64,000 bases of DNA from Pseudomonas capsici (GCF_017165765.1 NZ_JAFGZD010000003.1:310001-374000); one strand, 5' to 3'. Shown: positions 27,866-37,556, numbered from the stretch's first letter. A program made the numbers and translations. The notes: generated by a model not told the origin, from the letters alone.

Positions 27866-28654
27866 ATGAGAGTCTGGGCAGTAGCCAATCAGAAAGGTGG
27901 AGTCGGCAAGACCACTACGACCATTGCCCTGGCCGGCTTGCTGGCCGACGCGGGCAAGCGCGTGGTCGTGGTCGATCTGGACCCCCACGGCTCCATGACC
28001 AGCTACTTCGGGCATAACCCCGACGAGCTTGAACACAGTGTCTTCGATCTGTTCCTGCACAAAGGCTCGGTCCCTGAAGGGTTGCCTGGCCAGTTGCTGC
28101 TGCCGACCAGTGATGAACGTATTTCCCTGCTGCCTTCGAGCACGGCCCTGGCCACCCTTGAGCGCCAGTCGCCGGGGCAGAGCGGTCTTGGGCTGGTCAT
28201 CGCCAAGAGCCTTGCACAGCTGTGGCAGGATTTTGACTATGCCCTGATCGACAGTCCGCCCTTGCTGGGCGTTCTGATGGTCAATGCCCTGGCAGCCAGC
28301 CAGCAACTGGCGATTCCGGTACAGACCGAGTTCCTGGCCGTCAAAGGCCTGGAGCGTATGGTCAATACCCTGGCGATGATCAACCGGTCACGCAAGACGC
28401 CTTTGCCCTATACCATCGTGCCGACCCTGTTCGATCGTCGGACCCAGGCTTCAATGGGGACGCTCAAGTTGTTGCGCGACATGTTTCCCGATCATGTCTG
28501 GAAAGCCTACGTGCCTGTGGACACCCGTCTGCGCGATGCCAGCCGTGCCGGTATCACGCCTTCGCAGAACGACGGCAAGAGCCGTGGGGTCATGGCTTAC
28601 CGGGCGTTGCTCAAACACATGCTCTCCGAGCAGCTTACGGCTCAGGTGGCTTGA
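27866..28654 (+). CDS. parC: ParA-family ATPase for polar chemotaxis array placement (ParC-like)
   Basis: 262 aa. Walker A-type KGGVGKTTTTIALA at the N-terminus, then VVVVDLDPHGSMTSYFGH. ParC/ParP proteins place chemotaxis arrays at the cell pole in Vibrio and pseudomonads; the location between motD and a CheW-like parP supports this. ATG 27866 is chosen because AAGGA precedes it and the motif then sits at the very N-terminus; the frame could extend back into motD. Not topoisomerase IV, which shares the symbol. Confidence 0.88.
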   Translation: MRVWAVANQKGGVGKTTTTIALAGLLADAGKRVVVVDLDPHGSMTSYFGHNPDELEHSVFDLFLHKGSVPEGLPGQLLLPTSDERISLLPSSTALATLERQSPGQSGLGLVIAKSLAQLWQDFDYALIDSPPLLGVLMVNALAASQQLAIPVQTEFLAVKGLERMVNTLAMINRSRKTPLPYTIVPTLFDRRTQASMGTLKLLRDMFPDHVWKAYVPVDTRLRDASRAGITPSQNDGKSRGVMAYRALLKHMLSEQLTAQVA

Positions 28655-28685
28655 CGTGCGTCCTTACTCTTTCTGTGCAGCCCGC

Positions 28686-28713
28686 TCAAGTCAGGCCTCA
28701 ATGCGGCCGATAA
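28686..28713 (+). promoter_or_regulatory. Sigma-28 (FliA) type promoter before parP-cheW
   Basis: TCAAG at 28686-28690, 15 bases, then GCCGATAA at 28706-28713, close to the sigma-28 consensus. It lies in the 102-base parC-parP gap, 43 bases before the parP ATG, and faces parP, cheW and the DUF2802 gene. Confidence 0.7.
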
Positions 28714-28756
28714 GCTTATCAGGCGGCACTCGCTCCATTTTTCGTTGGGCCCAGGT

Positions 28757-29617
28757 ATGAACCGCCCTTTAGAAGTTGCTACACGACCAAAACTGGCATT
28801 GCAGTCGTATCTCGATGCCTTGCTTCAGGATGCCACTGAAGAACTGGAAGAACCGTCGAATACCATCGACGAGTTCCAGGCAGCAGTGCTCGAAGAGCAG
28901 GCCCTCGATGCGCGCAGGCAGCAGGTCAAACCCGTTGCAGTGGCCGTTGCGGCACCTGCTCCAGTGGATGTACCCGTCGCGGTAGCTGCGCCGGTTGCGG
29001 TTCCGGTGGCGACACCTGTCGAAGTGCCTGCGCCGGTGATCGTTGCCGAAGCTGCGGTGCCGAAAGTGGAAGTGGTCGAGCCTGTCGTGCAGTTGAGCAC
29101 CCTGGGTGAACAACGCACGCCGACTCCGCCGCCGACCCGTGAGGGGCGTCCGGCCTGGGCCGACGAGCCTTTCGAGTGCCTGTTGTTCGATGTGGCGGGT
29201 TTGACGCTGGCCGTACCGCTGATATGCCTGGGGTCGATCTATCCTCTGGCAGGCCAGGAATTGACACCCCTGTTCGGGCAGCCGGACTGGTTTCTCGGGA
29301 TCCTGCCCAGTCAGGCAGGCAACCTGAAAGTATTGGATACCGCGCGCTGGATCATGCCTGATCGCTACCGCGACGATTTTCGCCAGGGATTGCAGTACGT
29401 GATCTCGGTTCAAGGCTACGAGTGGGGGCTGGCAGTGCATCAGGTCAGTCGTTCGTTGCGCCTCGATCCGGCAGAGATCAAATGGCGGGGCCATCGTGGT
29501 CAGCGTCCATGGCTGGCGGGAACAGTGATCGAGCATATGTGCGCGTTGGTGGATGTTGCAGAATTGGCCGAGTTGATAGCCAGTGGCGCGGTCAAGCAGT
29601 TGAACAAATCGAGATAA
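28757..29617 (+). CDS. parP: CheW-domain protein ParP-like
   Basis: 286 aa. N-terminal conserved segment LALQSYLDALLQDATEELEE, a Val/Ala/Pro-rich linker (about 60-125), then a CheW-like domain (about 135-275, FECLLFDVAGLTLAVPL and WFLGILPSQAGNLKVLDTARW). ParP couples CheA to the ParC placement protein. ATG 28757 is four codons inside the longest frame; it has only a weak AGGT ahead. Followed by cheW after 57 bases. Confidence 0.86.
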   Translation: MNRPLEVATRPKLALQSYLDALLQDATEELEEPSNTIDEFQAAVLEEQALDARRQQVKPVAVAVAAPAPVDVPVAVAAPVAVPVATPVEVPAPVIVAEAAVPKVEVVEPVVQLSTLGEQRTPTPPPTREGRPAWADEPFECLLFDVAGLTLAVPLICLGSIYPLAGQELTPLFGQPDWFLGILPSQAGNLKVLDTARWIMPDRYRDDFRQGLQYVISVQGYEWGLAVHQVSRSLRLDPAEIKWRGHRGQRPWLAGTVIEHMCALVDVAELAELIASGAVKQLNKSR

Positions 29618-29674
29618 TCATGGGTTGGCGCCAGTGGCGTTGCCCGCAGAGTACACACGTGAGGGGTTAGCGGT

Positions 29675-30154
29675 ATGAATAAGACGTCTGCACAAGGTTC
29701 CGAAGATCCTATCCTGCAGTGGGTGACTTTCCGTCTGGACAATGAGTCGTACGGCATCAACGTGATGCAGGTCCAGGAAGTGCTGCGTTACACCGAAATC
29801 GCTCCTGTGCCGGGTGCGCCAAGCTATGTGCTGGGCATCATCAACCTGCGCGGTAACGTTGTGACCGTGATCGACACCCGTCAGCGCTTCGGCCTGGCTC
29901 CGGTGGAAGTCAGCGACAACACCCGTATCGTGATCATCGAAGCCGACAAGCAGGTGGTCGGTATTCTGGTCGACAGCGTGGCTGAAGTAGTTTATCTGCG
30001 TCAGTCCGAAGTCGAAACCGCGCCGAACGTGGGCAACGACGAAACTGCCAAGTTCATTCAGGGCGTCTGCAACAAGAACGGCGAGCTGCTGATCCTGGTC
30101 GAGCTGGACAAGATGATGTCCGAAGAAGAGTGGTCCGAGCTGGAGAACATCTGA
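29675..30154 (+). CDS. cheW: Chemotaxis coupling protein CheW
   Basis: 159 aa single CheW domain with WVTFRLDNESYGINVMQVQEV, PSYVLGIINLRGNVVTVID and NGELLILVELDKM. Bridges chemoreceptors and CheA. The stop is followed immediately by the TTG start of the next gene. Confidence 0.96.
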   Translation: MNKTSAQGSEDPILQWVTFRLDNESYGINVMQVQEVLRYTEIAPVPGAPSYVLGIINLRGNVVTVIDTRQRFGLAPVEVSDNTRIVIIEADKQVVGILVDSVAEVVYLRQSEVETAPNVGNDETAKFIQGVCNKNGELLILVELDKMMSEEEWSELENI

Positions 30155-30559
30155 TTGATTCTTGAGGTAGCAGTTGTCTTCCTGGGCATTCTCTGGGTCG
30201 TGACCCTGGGAATGTTCCTGGCTCATACCAGGCGTCAGCGGGTTCTTGACGCTGAACGTGATGAGGCCAGTGCCTTGCGGGACCAGCGGATCCGGGAGTT
30301 GGCCAAGCGTGTGGACACCTTCCAGAACGGCACGGTGCGCATGGGGGAAGACCTGCATGAGTTGCGTGCGATGGTTGCACCTCTGCCTGACAAGCTCACG
30401 GCACTTGAACAGCGCGATCCCTCCACGCTGTCCTTCGCCCAGGCGGCACGCCTGGTCGGTATGGGGGCAAGTGTCGATGAACTGACTCAATCCTGCGGCC
30501 TGACCCAGGCCGAAGCGCAATTGATGAGCAAGTTGCATCGCAATACGGCTGATCAATAA
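30155..30559 (+). CDS. DUF2802 family membrane-anchored protein
   Basis: 134 aa of unknown function that habitually follows cheW in pseudomonads. One N-terminal membrane segment (VAVVFLGILWVVTLGMFLA), a charged coiled-coil middle (about 30-85) and a C-terminal helix-turn-helix-like stretch (AARLVGMGASVDELTQSCGLTQAEAQLMSKLH). The start is TTG directly abutting the cheW stop. The C-terminal pattern resembles a small DNA-binding or adaptor helix bundle, but no function can be assigned. Confidence 0.8.
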   Translation: MILEVAVVFLGILWVVTLGMFLAHTRRQRVLDAERDEASALRDQRIRELAKRVDTFQNGTVRMGEDLHELRAMVAPLPDKLTALEQRDPSTLSFAQAARLVGMGASVDELTQSCGLTQAEAQLMSKLHRNTADQ

Positions 30560-30594
30560 CCTCCTGTGGTTCTCGCGCAAAGACCTTCTTGACC

Positions 30595-30649
30595 CGTCGC
30601 GAGCAAGCTCCCTCCCACGGGTTTTATGGGAGGAAGCTTGCTCGCGACG
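30595..30649. repeat. REPIN (inverted REP pair)
   Basis: Two 23-base arms at 30595-30617 and 30627-30649 pair with one mismatch around a 9-base loop; the core reads GTCGCGAGCAAGC and GCTTGCTCGCGAC. It separates the chemotaxis genes from the convergent flhB-like gene and could act as a shared terminator. Confidence 0.88.
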
Positions 30650-30675
30650 ACGGTATTGCTGCTATGCGGCGCGGT

Positions 30676-30996
30676 TTACCGGGGTGTGATATCCCGCTCT
30701 ATCGGCGGCGCATCCGGGTCCTGGCCTGCGGGGAACTTGCCCTTGAGGTGCCAGGCAAAGGCGATGATTTCGGCGATGGTCACATACAACTGTTCGGGGA
30801 TGCTGTCGCCCAGCTCCAGGCGCGCCAGCAATTTGACCAGTTCGGCATTTTCGTAGATCGGGACTTCGTGCTCCCGGGCAATCGCCAGAATCGCTTCCGC
30901 CAGTTCATCGTCGCCCTTGGCGCTCAGGGTTGGGGCCTGTTGCCCATCGTAGGTCAGGGCGATGGCCTGACGCGGCATGTGGTCGGGTAGGCTCAT
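30676..30996 (-). CDS. FlhB C-terminal-domain-like protein (EscU/YscU/HrcU family)
   Basis: 106 aa, equivalent only to the cytoplasmic part of FlhB after the cleavage site. QAIALTYDGQQAPTLSAKG and IPEQLYVTIAEIIAFAW align by eye with the FlhB segments following NPTH (FAVALKYDPEKGGAPMLLAKG and AGLYLAVAQVLAYVY). No membrane segments and no NPTH motif. Its start codon abuts or shares a base with the stop of the FliK-like gene upstream in transcription, so they are a pair. Possibly substitutes for FlhB C-terminal domain, as FlhX-type proteins do elsewhere. Confidence 0.82.
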   Translation of the reverse strand: MSLPDHMPRQAIALTYDGQQAPTLSAKGDDELAEAILAIAREHEVPIYENAELVKLLARLELGDSIPEQLYVTIAEIIAFAWHLKGKFPAGQDPDAPPIERDITPR

Positions 30997-32576
30997 CAGG
31001 CGTTCTCGTCGATCCAGCGTTGTTCAAGTGTGGTACGCGGTCCTTGTGGGGGAACTCCCTGACTGCAGGCCAGCTCGCCCACCGCCAGACCGCAGGCGAT
31101 CAGCCGTTCGCGCAGATAACCCAACTCCTGAGCGATCAGGGTCGCGCTGCCGGGGCGTTCGGCCCACAGGTGGCTGGACAGTGTGCCGCTGATCAATTGC
31201 GCACTGACCTGCAAAGGTCCCAGCGGCTCCAGATCGAAGGCCAGGTCGATGCGCCAGAGCTTTTCCCGTGGGCCTTTTACGTCGTTGCCATTCTGATCCT
31301 CGGCGGCTTCCTGTTCCGGCGCATCTTCACGCTGTATCTTGACCTGCAGGGGCACGATATCGTGGGCGTTGCGCATCGGCACTTCCATCTGCCACGTAGT
31401 GACCTGTGTGCCGTCGGCATTGGTCCGGGTCTGTTCCAGGCTGCCCAGTTGATGGCTTTGCAGGCGCGACACCGCGGCAGCAGCCAGCTTGAGGAGCAGC
31501 TCCAGATCCTCTTCCCTTTCGCCACCGCTGACATCCCGGGAGGGGAGAGGGAAACTGCTGGGTTGCGGGCGCGGAGCTACCAGACCCAGGGTGCCCAGGG
31601 CGTTGCGAATGGTGCTGGGGATGATCCGGGTCAACATGTTGGATGCCGCAGCCGCATTGTACGAAGCGTTGCCCGGCAGTTCGGGCAGAACCTGCGCGAT
31701 CAGGCGCATCAGGTTGGCTTTCATGTCTGGCACTTGCGCCGGGTTCAGGCCGGCCAGCAGCTTGGCCTCCATGAACATGCCGCTGGCATTGAGGGCCTGA
31801 GCGACATTGCCTGGCGTTCTCATCTGCTCGATGTCGGGAATGTTGGCCAGTATCTGATTGATGCTGGCCTGCAACGGCGCGGGAATCGCAGGGTTGGAGC
31901 GCGGCAGGTTCTGCAGGGCGGCAATCAGGTTTTCCAGCGAGCCCTGGCGATTCTGCTGAGTGGCCAGTTGCTGCGCGACCGCCAGTTGATCGAGGCGGCC
32001 GGGCAGGGGGACGAAGTTCAGCGACTGATTGCCCTGCACCTGGGCACTGAGCAGACTGCCAACGGTCAGCGGCTTGGGACTCTCGATGGTCAGGATGGTG
32101 CCGGCCTGAGCGGTATTGAGCAGCATCACGATCGAGCGATAGCTCTGCGCTCCGGCCAGTTGATTGACGACCTGGCTGGTCATGACCTTGCCTTGCAGCA
32201 GGGAACCCACCGGTAATTGTTTAAGATCGATACTGGTTTGCGAGTTTTTCAACGCGTTGTTGATCTGCTGCAAGGTCAGCGTCAGTTCATTGGGCGAAGA
32301 TTGTGCCACTTGCAGGGTGGTACCTGGCGTGAAGGGCAGGCTACTGTTGACCGGCAGGTTGGTCTGGCTGCCATTGGCGAGCGCCAGCCTGAGCAGTAAC
32401 TGGAATTGCTGATTGACCTGTTTGAGGGTCAGTACCTCGGCTTCGGCGGTTTCGCCTTCGGGCACGAGATTGTCTGCCGCTTGCAGCAAGGTCAGGACCT
32501 GCGCCTGAGTCACTGTCGCCTTCAGCAAGGCGGCAGGCGGTGTCGCGGCAGGAACGCTGGTGATATCACCCGTCAT
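30996..32576 (-). CDS. FliK-like flagellar hook-length control family protein
   Basis: 526 aa from the ATG at 32576 (a longer frame reaches 32639). The C-terminus has a FliK-type domain (DLAFDLEPLGPLQVSAQLISG, ATLIAQELGYLRERLIACG when read in parts), and the N-terminal 350 residues are Gln/Asn/Leu-rich. It differs strongly from the main FliK in this window. It is translated just before the FlhB-like gene, so the two reproduce the FliK-FlhB switch pair in reduced form. Role unproven. Confidence 0.78.
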   Translation of the reverse strand: MTGDITSVPAATPPAALLKATVTQAQVLTLLQAADNLVPEGETAEAEVLTLKQVNQQFQLLLRLALANGSQTNLPVNSSLPFTPGTTLQVAQSSPNELTLTLQQINNALKNSQTSIDLKQLPVGSLLQGKVMTSQVVNQLAGAQSYRSIVMLLNTAQAGTILTIESPKPLTVGSLLSAQVQGNQSLNFVPLPGRLDQLAVAQQLATQQNRQGSLENLIAALQNLPRSNPAIPAPLQASINQILANIPDIEQMRTPGNVAQALNASGMFMEAKLLAGLNPAQVPDMKANLMRLIAQVLPELPGNASYNAAAASNMLTRIIPSTIRNALGTLGLVAPRPQPSSFPLPSRDVSGGEREEDLELLLKLAAAAVSRLQSHQLGSLEQTRTNADGTQVTTWQMEVPMRNAHDIVPLQVKIQREDAPEQEAAEDQNGNDVKGPREKLWRIDLAFDLEPLGPLQVSAQLISGTLSSHLWAERPGSATLIAQELGYLRERLIACGLAVGELACSQGVPPQGPRTTLEQRWIDENA

Positions 32577-32765
32577 TGAATCTCGACCTGTGGAAGTTGC
32601 CCTCTTGGTATCAGGACACACATGTATAATGTCGGCCACGCATGGACCGGAGATAAAGTTGCATCACTGTAACGGCTGTTTCAATACCGACTTGAACCGT
32701 CCCTTTCTCTGTCTGCGTCTTGTACGTTGTCCCTCGACGTACCAACGCCATGCTGGAAGCCCCCG

Positions 32766-33407
32766 ATGACCCTGGCGACACCTCTTCTGGAAGCGACCGC
32801 TCTGTGCTGCGAACGTGACTGGCGCATGCTGTTCGAGAACCTTGAATTGCGCCTCGACACGGGCGACATGGTACAGATCAGCGGCCCCAATGGCAGTGGC
32901 AAGACCAGCCTCCTGAGGCTGTTATCCGGCCTGATGCAGCCAACGGCGGGGGAGGTTCGCCTCAATGGCCAGCCTCTTGAAGGGCAGCGGGCCGAACTGG
33001 CGCGTAACCTGCTGTGGATCGGCCATGCCGCCGGGATCAAGGATTTGCTGACCCCGGCAGAGAACCTCAGTTGGCTCTGTGCCCTGCATCAGCCGGTGCA
33101 GGCGCCTGATATCTGGCGGGCACTCGAGGCTGTCGGCTTGCAGGGATTCGAGGATGTGCCGTGTCATACCCTGTCCGCCGGTCAACAGCGTCGTGTCGCA
33201 CTGGCGCGCCTGCATCTGGCAACGCCGCCGATCTGGATTCTCGACGAGCCTTTCACCGCTCTGGACAAGCAGGGTGTCGCGCAACTGGAAAACCATCTGG
33301 CCCGACACTGCGAAAAAGGCGGAATGATCGTCATGACCACCCATCACACACTGAGCCGCATACCTGCGGGTTATCGGGATATTGATCTGGGACAGTGGTC
33401 GGTATGA
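32766..33407 (+). CDS. ccmA: Haem exporter ATPase CcmA
   Basis: 213 aa ABC ATPase of cytochrome c maturation. Walker [10 protein letters not shown], signature [14 protein letters not shown], Walker [12 protein letters not shown] and switch histidine in MTTHH. With CcmB and CcmC it releases holo-CcmE. ATG 32766 has GGAAG six bases ahead. First gene of ccmABCDEFGHI; the 189-base divergent gap before it shows no promoter I can name with confidence. Stop overlaps ccmB (ATGA). Confidence 0.95.
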   Translation: MTLATPLLEATALCCERDWRMLFENLELRLDTGDMVQISGPNGSGKTSLLRLLSGLMQPTAGEVRLNGQPLEGQRAELARNLLWIGHAAGIKDLLTPAENLSWLCALHQPVQAPDIWRALEAVGLQGFEDVPCHTLSAGQQRRVALARLHLATPPIWILDEPFTALDKQGVAQLENHLARHCEKGGMIVMTTHHTLSRIPAGYRDIDLGQWSV

Positions 33408-34075
33408 GCAATGTATTTACCCTGCTGCTGGCCCGTGAGGCGCGTCTGCTGGTGCGTCGCCCGGCGGAGCTGCTCAACCCACTGGTCTTTTTCGCTATCG
33501 TGATTGCATTGTTCCCTCTGGCGGTCGGCCCGCAGACTCAATTGTTGCAAACCTTGTCGCCAGGGTTGCTCTGGGTCGCGGCGCTTTTATCGGTCCTGCT
33601 CTCGCTGGACGGGCTGTTCCGCAGTGATTTCGAGGATGGATCACTGGAACAATGGGTCCTTTCGCCACACCCTCTGGCGCTTCTGGTACTGGCCAAAGTA
33701 CTGGCACACTGGGTTTTTTCCGGGCTGGCACTGGTATTGTTGGCGCCGCTGCTGGCGCTCATGCTCGGTCTGCCCGCTCAATGCCTGCCGGTCCTGCTGT
33801 TTTCCCTGCTGCTGGGCACGCCGGTGCTGAGCTTGCTGGGTGCCGTCGGTGCCGCGCTGACTGTCGGCTTGAAACGTGGTGGCCTGTTGCTAGCCTTGCT
33901 GATCCTGCCGTTGTATATCCCGGTCCTGATCCTGGGCAGTGGCGCATTGCAAGCAGCCCTGCAAGGCATGCCGGCAACCGGTTATCTACTCTGGCTTGGC
34001 AGCCTGACCGCTTTGGCTGTAACCCTGACACCCTTTGCAATAGCCGCAGGCCTGAAGATCAGCGTCGGCGAATAA
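33404..34075 (+). CDS. ccmB: Haem exporter permease CcmB
   Basis: 223 aa with six hydrophobic segments; family features [21 protein letters not shown] and [15 protein letters not shown]. Membrane subunit of CcmAB. ATG 33404 overlaps the ccmA stop. Confidence 0.94.
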   Translation: MSNVFTLLLAREARLLVRRPAELLNPLVFFAIVIALFPLAVGPQTQLLQTLSPGLLWVAALLSVLLSLDGLFRSDFEDGSLEQWVLSPHPLALLVLAKVLAHWVFSGLALVLLAPLLALMLGLPAQCLPVLLFSLLLGTPVLSLLGAVGAALTVGLKRGGLLLALLILPLYIPVLILGSGALQAALQGMPATGYLLWLGSLTALAVTLTPFAIAAGLKISVGE

Positions 34076-34129
34076 TTGAGGTTCTGAGGCTGGCAAAGGC
34101 TGGCCATCAGTAAAAACCCGGAATGCACC

Positions 34130-34159
34130 GTGATGAAAAGCAGCGTGATGAAAAGCAGC
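34130..34159 (+). repeat. Tandem 15-base repeat spanning the ccmC start
   Basis: GTGATGAAAAGCAGC occurs twice without a gap (34130-34144 and 34145-34159), giving two possible ATG starts in the same frame. Looks like a recent slippage duplication that adds five residues. Confidence 0.85.
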
Positions 34160-34942
34160 ATCAGTTGGGCCTGGTTTCACAAGCTCGGTTCACCGAAGTG
34201 GTTCTACGGCATCAGCGGGCGCCTGCTGCCCTGGTTGAGCATTGCCGCAGTGCTGCTGATCGGCATCGGCACGGTCTGGGGGCTGGCCTTTGCGCCGCCT
34301 GACTATCAGCAGGGCAACAGCTTTCGCATCATTTATATCCACGTTCCCTCTGCCATGCTGGCCCAGTCCTGCTATGTGATGCTGGCGGTCTGTGGCGTGG
34401 TCGGTCTGGTCTGGAAGATGAAACTGGCCGATGTCGCCCTGCAGAGCGCCGCTCCCATCGGTGCCTGGATGACGGCCGTGGCCCTGGTCACCGGAGCCAT
34501 CTGGGGCAAGCCGACCTGGGGCTCATGGTGGGTGTGGGATGCGCGGCTGACCTCCATGCTGATTCTGCTGTTCCTGTACTTCGGTCTGATCGCCTTGGGC
34601 AATGCCATCACCAACCGCGACAGCGCCGCCAAGGCCTGTGCGGTGCTGGCCATCGTTGGTGTCGTGAACATTCCGATCATCAAGTACTCGGTGGAGTGGT
34701 GGAACACTCTGCATCAGGGCGCGACCTTCACCCTCACCGAAAAGCCGGCCATGCCTGCTGAAATGTGGCTGCCGCTGCTGTTCACCACCCTGGGTTTCTA
34801 TTGTTTTTTCGGGGCCGTGCTGCTGGTGCGCATGCGCCTTGCAGTGCTCAAGCGCGAGTCGCGCTCCAGCTGGGTGAAAGCCGAAATCCTCAACAGCCTG
34901 GGTCAGAATCCGAGTTCTTCAAACAGCGGAGGCGCACAGTGA
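34133..34942 (+). CDS. ccmC: Haem handling protein CcmC
   Basis: 269 aa, six membrane segments, with the tryptophan-rich haem motif [13 protein letters not shown] and the flanking histidines in IYIHVPSAM and [11 protein letters not shown]. Loads haem onto CcmE. ATG 34133 is nearest to CGGAA at 34119-34123; the second copy of the start repeat offers ATG 34148, which matches the usual N-terminus better. Last bases overlap ccmD. Confidence 0.94.
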   Translation: MKSSVMKSSISWAWFHKLGSPKWFYGISGRLLPWLSIAAVLLIGIGTVWGLAFAPPDYQQGNSFRIIYIHVPSAMLAQSCYVMLAVCGVVGLVWKMKLADVALQSAAPIGAWMTAVALVTGAIWGKPTWGSWWVWDARLTSMLILLFLYFGLIALGNAITNRDSAAKACAVLAIVGVVNIPIIKYSVEWWNTLHQGATFTLTEKPAMPAEMWLPLLFTTLGFYCFFGAVLLVRMRLAVLKRESRSSWVKAEILNSLGQNPSSSNSGGAQ

Positions 34943-35115
34943 GTTTCGAGTCATTCGCTGATTTTCTGGCCATGGGCCGCCATGGCCTGTTCGTCTGGTC
35001 GGCTTACGGTATCTGCCTGTTCGTGCTGATTCTCAATGTGGCGCTGCCGTTGCTGGCACGTCGGCGTTACCTGCAACAAGAGGCGCGTCGTCTGCGCTGG
35101 GAGAGCAAGAAGTGA
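34939..35115 (+). CDS. ccmD: Haem exporter protein CcmD
   Basis: 58 aa with one membrane segment ([18 protein letters not shown]) and a basic tail ([14 protein letters not shown]). GTG start at 34939 overlaps the ccmC stop and is preceded by GGAGG six bases ahead. Small linker between CcmABC and CcmE. Confidence 0.9.
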   Translation: MSFESFADFLAMGRHGLFVWSAYGICLFVLILNVALPLLARRRYLQQEARRLRWESKK

Positions 35116-35579
35116 ATCCGCTGCGCAAGAAGCGTCTGTTGATCATCCTCGCGATACTGGCCGGGGTCGGGATTGCCCTGGCTCTGGCGCTCAGTGCCCT
35201 GAAGGAAAACATCAACCTGTTTTACACCCCGACCCAGATCGCCAATGGCGAAGCGCCGCTGGATACGCGTATCCGGGCAGGCGGAATGGTGGCCAAGGGT
35301 TCACTGCAACGCTCGACCGACTCTCTGGATGTGCGCTTTGTCGTCACCGATTTCAGCAAGTCGGTGACCATCACCTATCGCGGTATCCTGCCGGATCTGT
35401 TCCGTGAAGGGCAGGGCATTGTCGCGCTGGGCAAACTCAATGCCGAAGGCGTCGTGGTAGCCGATGAAGTGCTGGCCAAGCATGACGAGAAGTACATGCC
35501 GCCCGAAGTGACCAAGGCGCTGCAGGAAAGCGGCCAGTCCGCTCCGGCTCCATCTCCCACACCATCGAAGCAGGGTTGA
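35112..35579 (+). CDS. ccmE: Haem chaperone CcmE
   Basis: 155 aa. N-terminal membrane anchor, periplasmic OB fold, and the covalent haem-binding His in [15 protein letters not shown] short Ser/Pro tail follows. GTG start overlaps the ccmD stop. Confidence 0.95.
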   Translation: MNPLRKKRLLIILAILAGVGIALALALSALKENINLFYTPTQIANGEAPLDTRIRAGGMVAKGSLQRSTDSLDVRFVVTDFSKSVTITYRGILPDLFREGQGIVALGKLNAEGVVVADEVLAKHDEKYMPPEVTKALQESGQSAPAPSPTPSKQG

Positions 35580-35582
35580 GTC

Positions 35583-37556
35583 ATGATTCCTGAACTCGGC
35601 CATCTGGCCATGATTCTGGCGCTGTGCCTGTCTGTCGTGCAGGCCATCGTGCCGCTGCTGGGAGCCTGGCGGGGCGATCGGCTCTGGATGGGCCTGGCGC
35701 GGCCCGCAGCCTGGGGACAATTCAGCTTTCTGGTCTTTGCGTTCGCCTGCCTGACCCATGCCTTCATGGTCGATGATTTCTCGGTGGCCTACGTCGCGCA
35801 GAACTCCAACAGCGCCTTGCCCTGGTATTACAAGTTCAGTGCCGTGTGGGGGGCCCATGAAGGCTCCTTGCTGCTCTGGGCCTTGATCCTCAGCGGCTGG
35901 ACCTTCGCCGTATCGGTCTTCTCCCGGCAACTGCCACAGATCATGCTGGCGCGGGTACTGGCAGTGATGGGCATGATCAGCGTCGGCTTTCTGTCGTTCC
36001 TGATCCTGACCTCCAACCCGTTCTCGCGCATCCTGCCCCAGGTTCCGGCCAATGGCCGGGATCTCAACCCCTTGTTGCAGGACATCGGCCTGATCGTGCA
36101 CCCGCCGATGCTATACATGGGCTATGTCGGTTTTTCGGTGGCCTTCGCCTTTGCCATCGCTGCCTTGCTGGGCGGGCGTCTGGATGCGGCCTGGGCGCGC
36201 TGGTCGCGGCCCTGGACCATCGTCGCCTGGGCGTTTCTGGGGATCGGCATCACTCTGGGGTCCTGGTGGGCCTATTACGAGCTGGGCTGGGGCGGCTGGT
36301 GGTTCTGGGACCCGGTAGAGAATGCGTCCTTCATGCCTTGGCTGGTGGGCACGGCGCTGATTCACTCGCTGGCAGTCACCGAAAAGCGCGGCGTCTTCAA
36401 AAGCTGGACGGTATTGCTGGCCATTGCAGCCTTTTCCCTGAGCCTGCTGGGGACCTTCCTGGTGCGTTCCGGCGTGCTGACCTCCGTGCATGCCTTCGCC
36501 TCCGATCCCGAGCGGGGCGTGTTCATTCTGATCTTCCTGCTGGTGGTGGTCGGTGGCTCGCTGACGCTGTTCGCCGTGCGTGCGCCGGTGGTGAAAAGCC
36601 ACGTGGGCTTTGGCCTGTGGTCCCGCGAGACGCTGCTGCTGGGCAATAACCTGGTGCTGGTGGTAGCGGCTTCCATGATCCTGCTCGGTACTCTTTATCC
36701 TTTGGTGCTCGATGCTGTTAGCGGCGCCAAGATGTCGGTTGGCCCGCCGTACTTCAATGCGCTGTTCGTGCCGCTGATGGGGCTGCTGATGGTGGTGATG
36801 GCGGTTGGCGTGCTGGTGCGCTGGAAAGACACGCCACTCAAATGGCTGGTAAGCATGCTGGCCCCGGTGCTGATCGGCAGTGCGGTGTTGGCGGTTGTCG
36901 CCGGTCTTGTACTGGGTGATTTCCACTGGGCAGTGATGGCGACTTTCATGCTGGCGGCCTGGGTATTGTTGGCGGGCGTTCGCGACCTGCTGGACAAGAC
37001 TCGTCACAAAGGCCTGCTCAAGGGGGCTCGCGGCCTGAGCCGCAGCTACTGGGGCATGCAACTGGCACACATCGGGATTGCGGTCTGCGCTCTGGGTGTC
37101 GTGTTGTCGAGCCAGAACAGTGACGAGCGGGATCTGCGCCTGGCCCCCGGCGAATCCACCGAACTGGGCGGCTATCAGTTCGTGTTCGAGGGAGCCAGGC
37201 ACTACGAAGGGCCTAATTTCACCTCGGATCGCGGCACCGTGCGGGTCTTGCAGGATGGCAAGGTGATTTCGGTGCTGCATCCGGAAAAACGCCTCTACAC
37301 CGTGCAGCAGTCGATGATGACCGAGGCCGGTATCGACGCAGGCGTGACCCGCGATCTGTATGTCGCCCTTGGTGAGCCTTTGGGCAACGGTGCCTGGGCG
37401 GTGCGGGTCCATGTCAAACCCTTCGTGCGCTGGATCTGGTTCGGCGGCCTGCTGACCGGCCTCGGCGGCATGCTGGCGGCCATGGACAGGCGTTACCGGA
37501 TCAAGGTCAAGAACAAGGTGAGCGATGCGCTGGGCATGGCGGGAGCGGCGGTATGA
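35583..37556 (+). CDS. ccmF: Haem lyase subunit CcmF
   Basis: 657 aa multi-pass membrane protein with the WWD motif WGGWWFWDPVENASFMPW and flanking histidines. Attaches haem to apocytochromes together with CcmH. Overlaps ccmG by four bases. Confidence 0.96.
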   Translation: MIPELGHLAMILALCLSVVQAIVPLLGAWRGDRLWMGLARPAAWGQFSFLVFAFACLTHAFMVDDFSVAYVAQNSNSALPWYYKFSAVWGAHEGSLLLWALILSGWTFAVSVFSRQLPQIMLARVLAVMGMISVGFLSFLILTSNPFSRILPQVPANGRDLNPLLQDIGLIVHPPMLYMGYVGFSVAFAFAIAALLGGRLDAAWARWSRPWTIVAWAFLGIGITLGSWWAYYELGWGGWWFWDPVENASFMPWLVGTALIHSLAVTEKRGVFKSWTVLLAIAAFSLSLLGTFLVRSGVLTSVHAFASDPERGVFILIFLLVVVGGSLTLFAVRAPVVKSHVGFGLWSRETLLLGNNLVLVVAASMILLGTLYPLVLDAVSGAKMSVGPPYFNALFVPLMGLLMVVMAVGVLVRWKDTPLKWLVSMLAPVLIGSAVLAVVAGLVLGDFHWAVMATFMLAAWVLLAGVRDLLDKTRHKGLLKGARGLSRSYWGMQLAHIGIAVCALGVVLSSQNSDERDLRLAPGESTELGGYQFVFEGARHYEGPNFTSDRGTVRVLQDGKVISVLHPEKRLYTVQQSMMTEAGIDAGVTRDLYVALGEPLGNGAWAVRVHVKPFVRWIWFGGLLTGLGGMLAAMDRRYRIKVKNKVSDALGMAGAAV

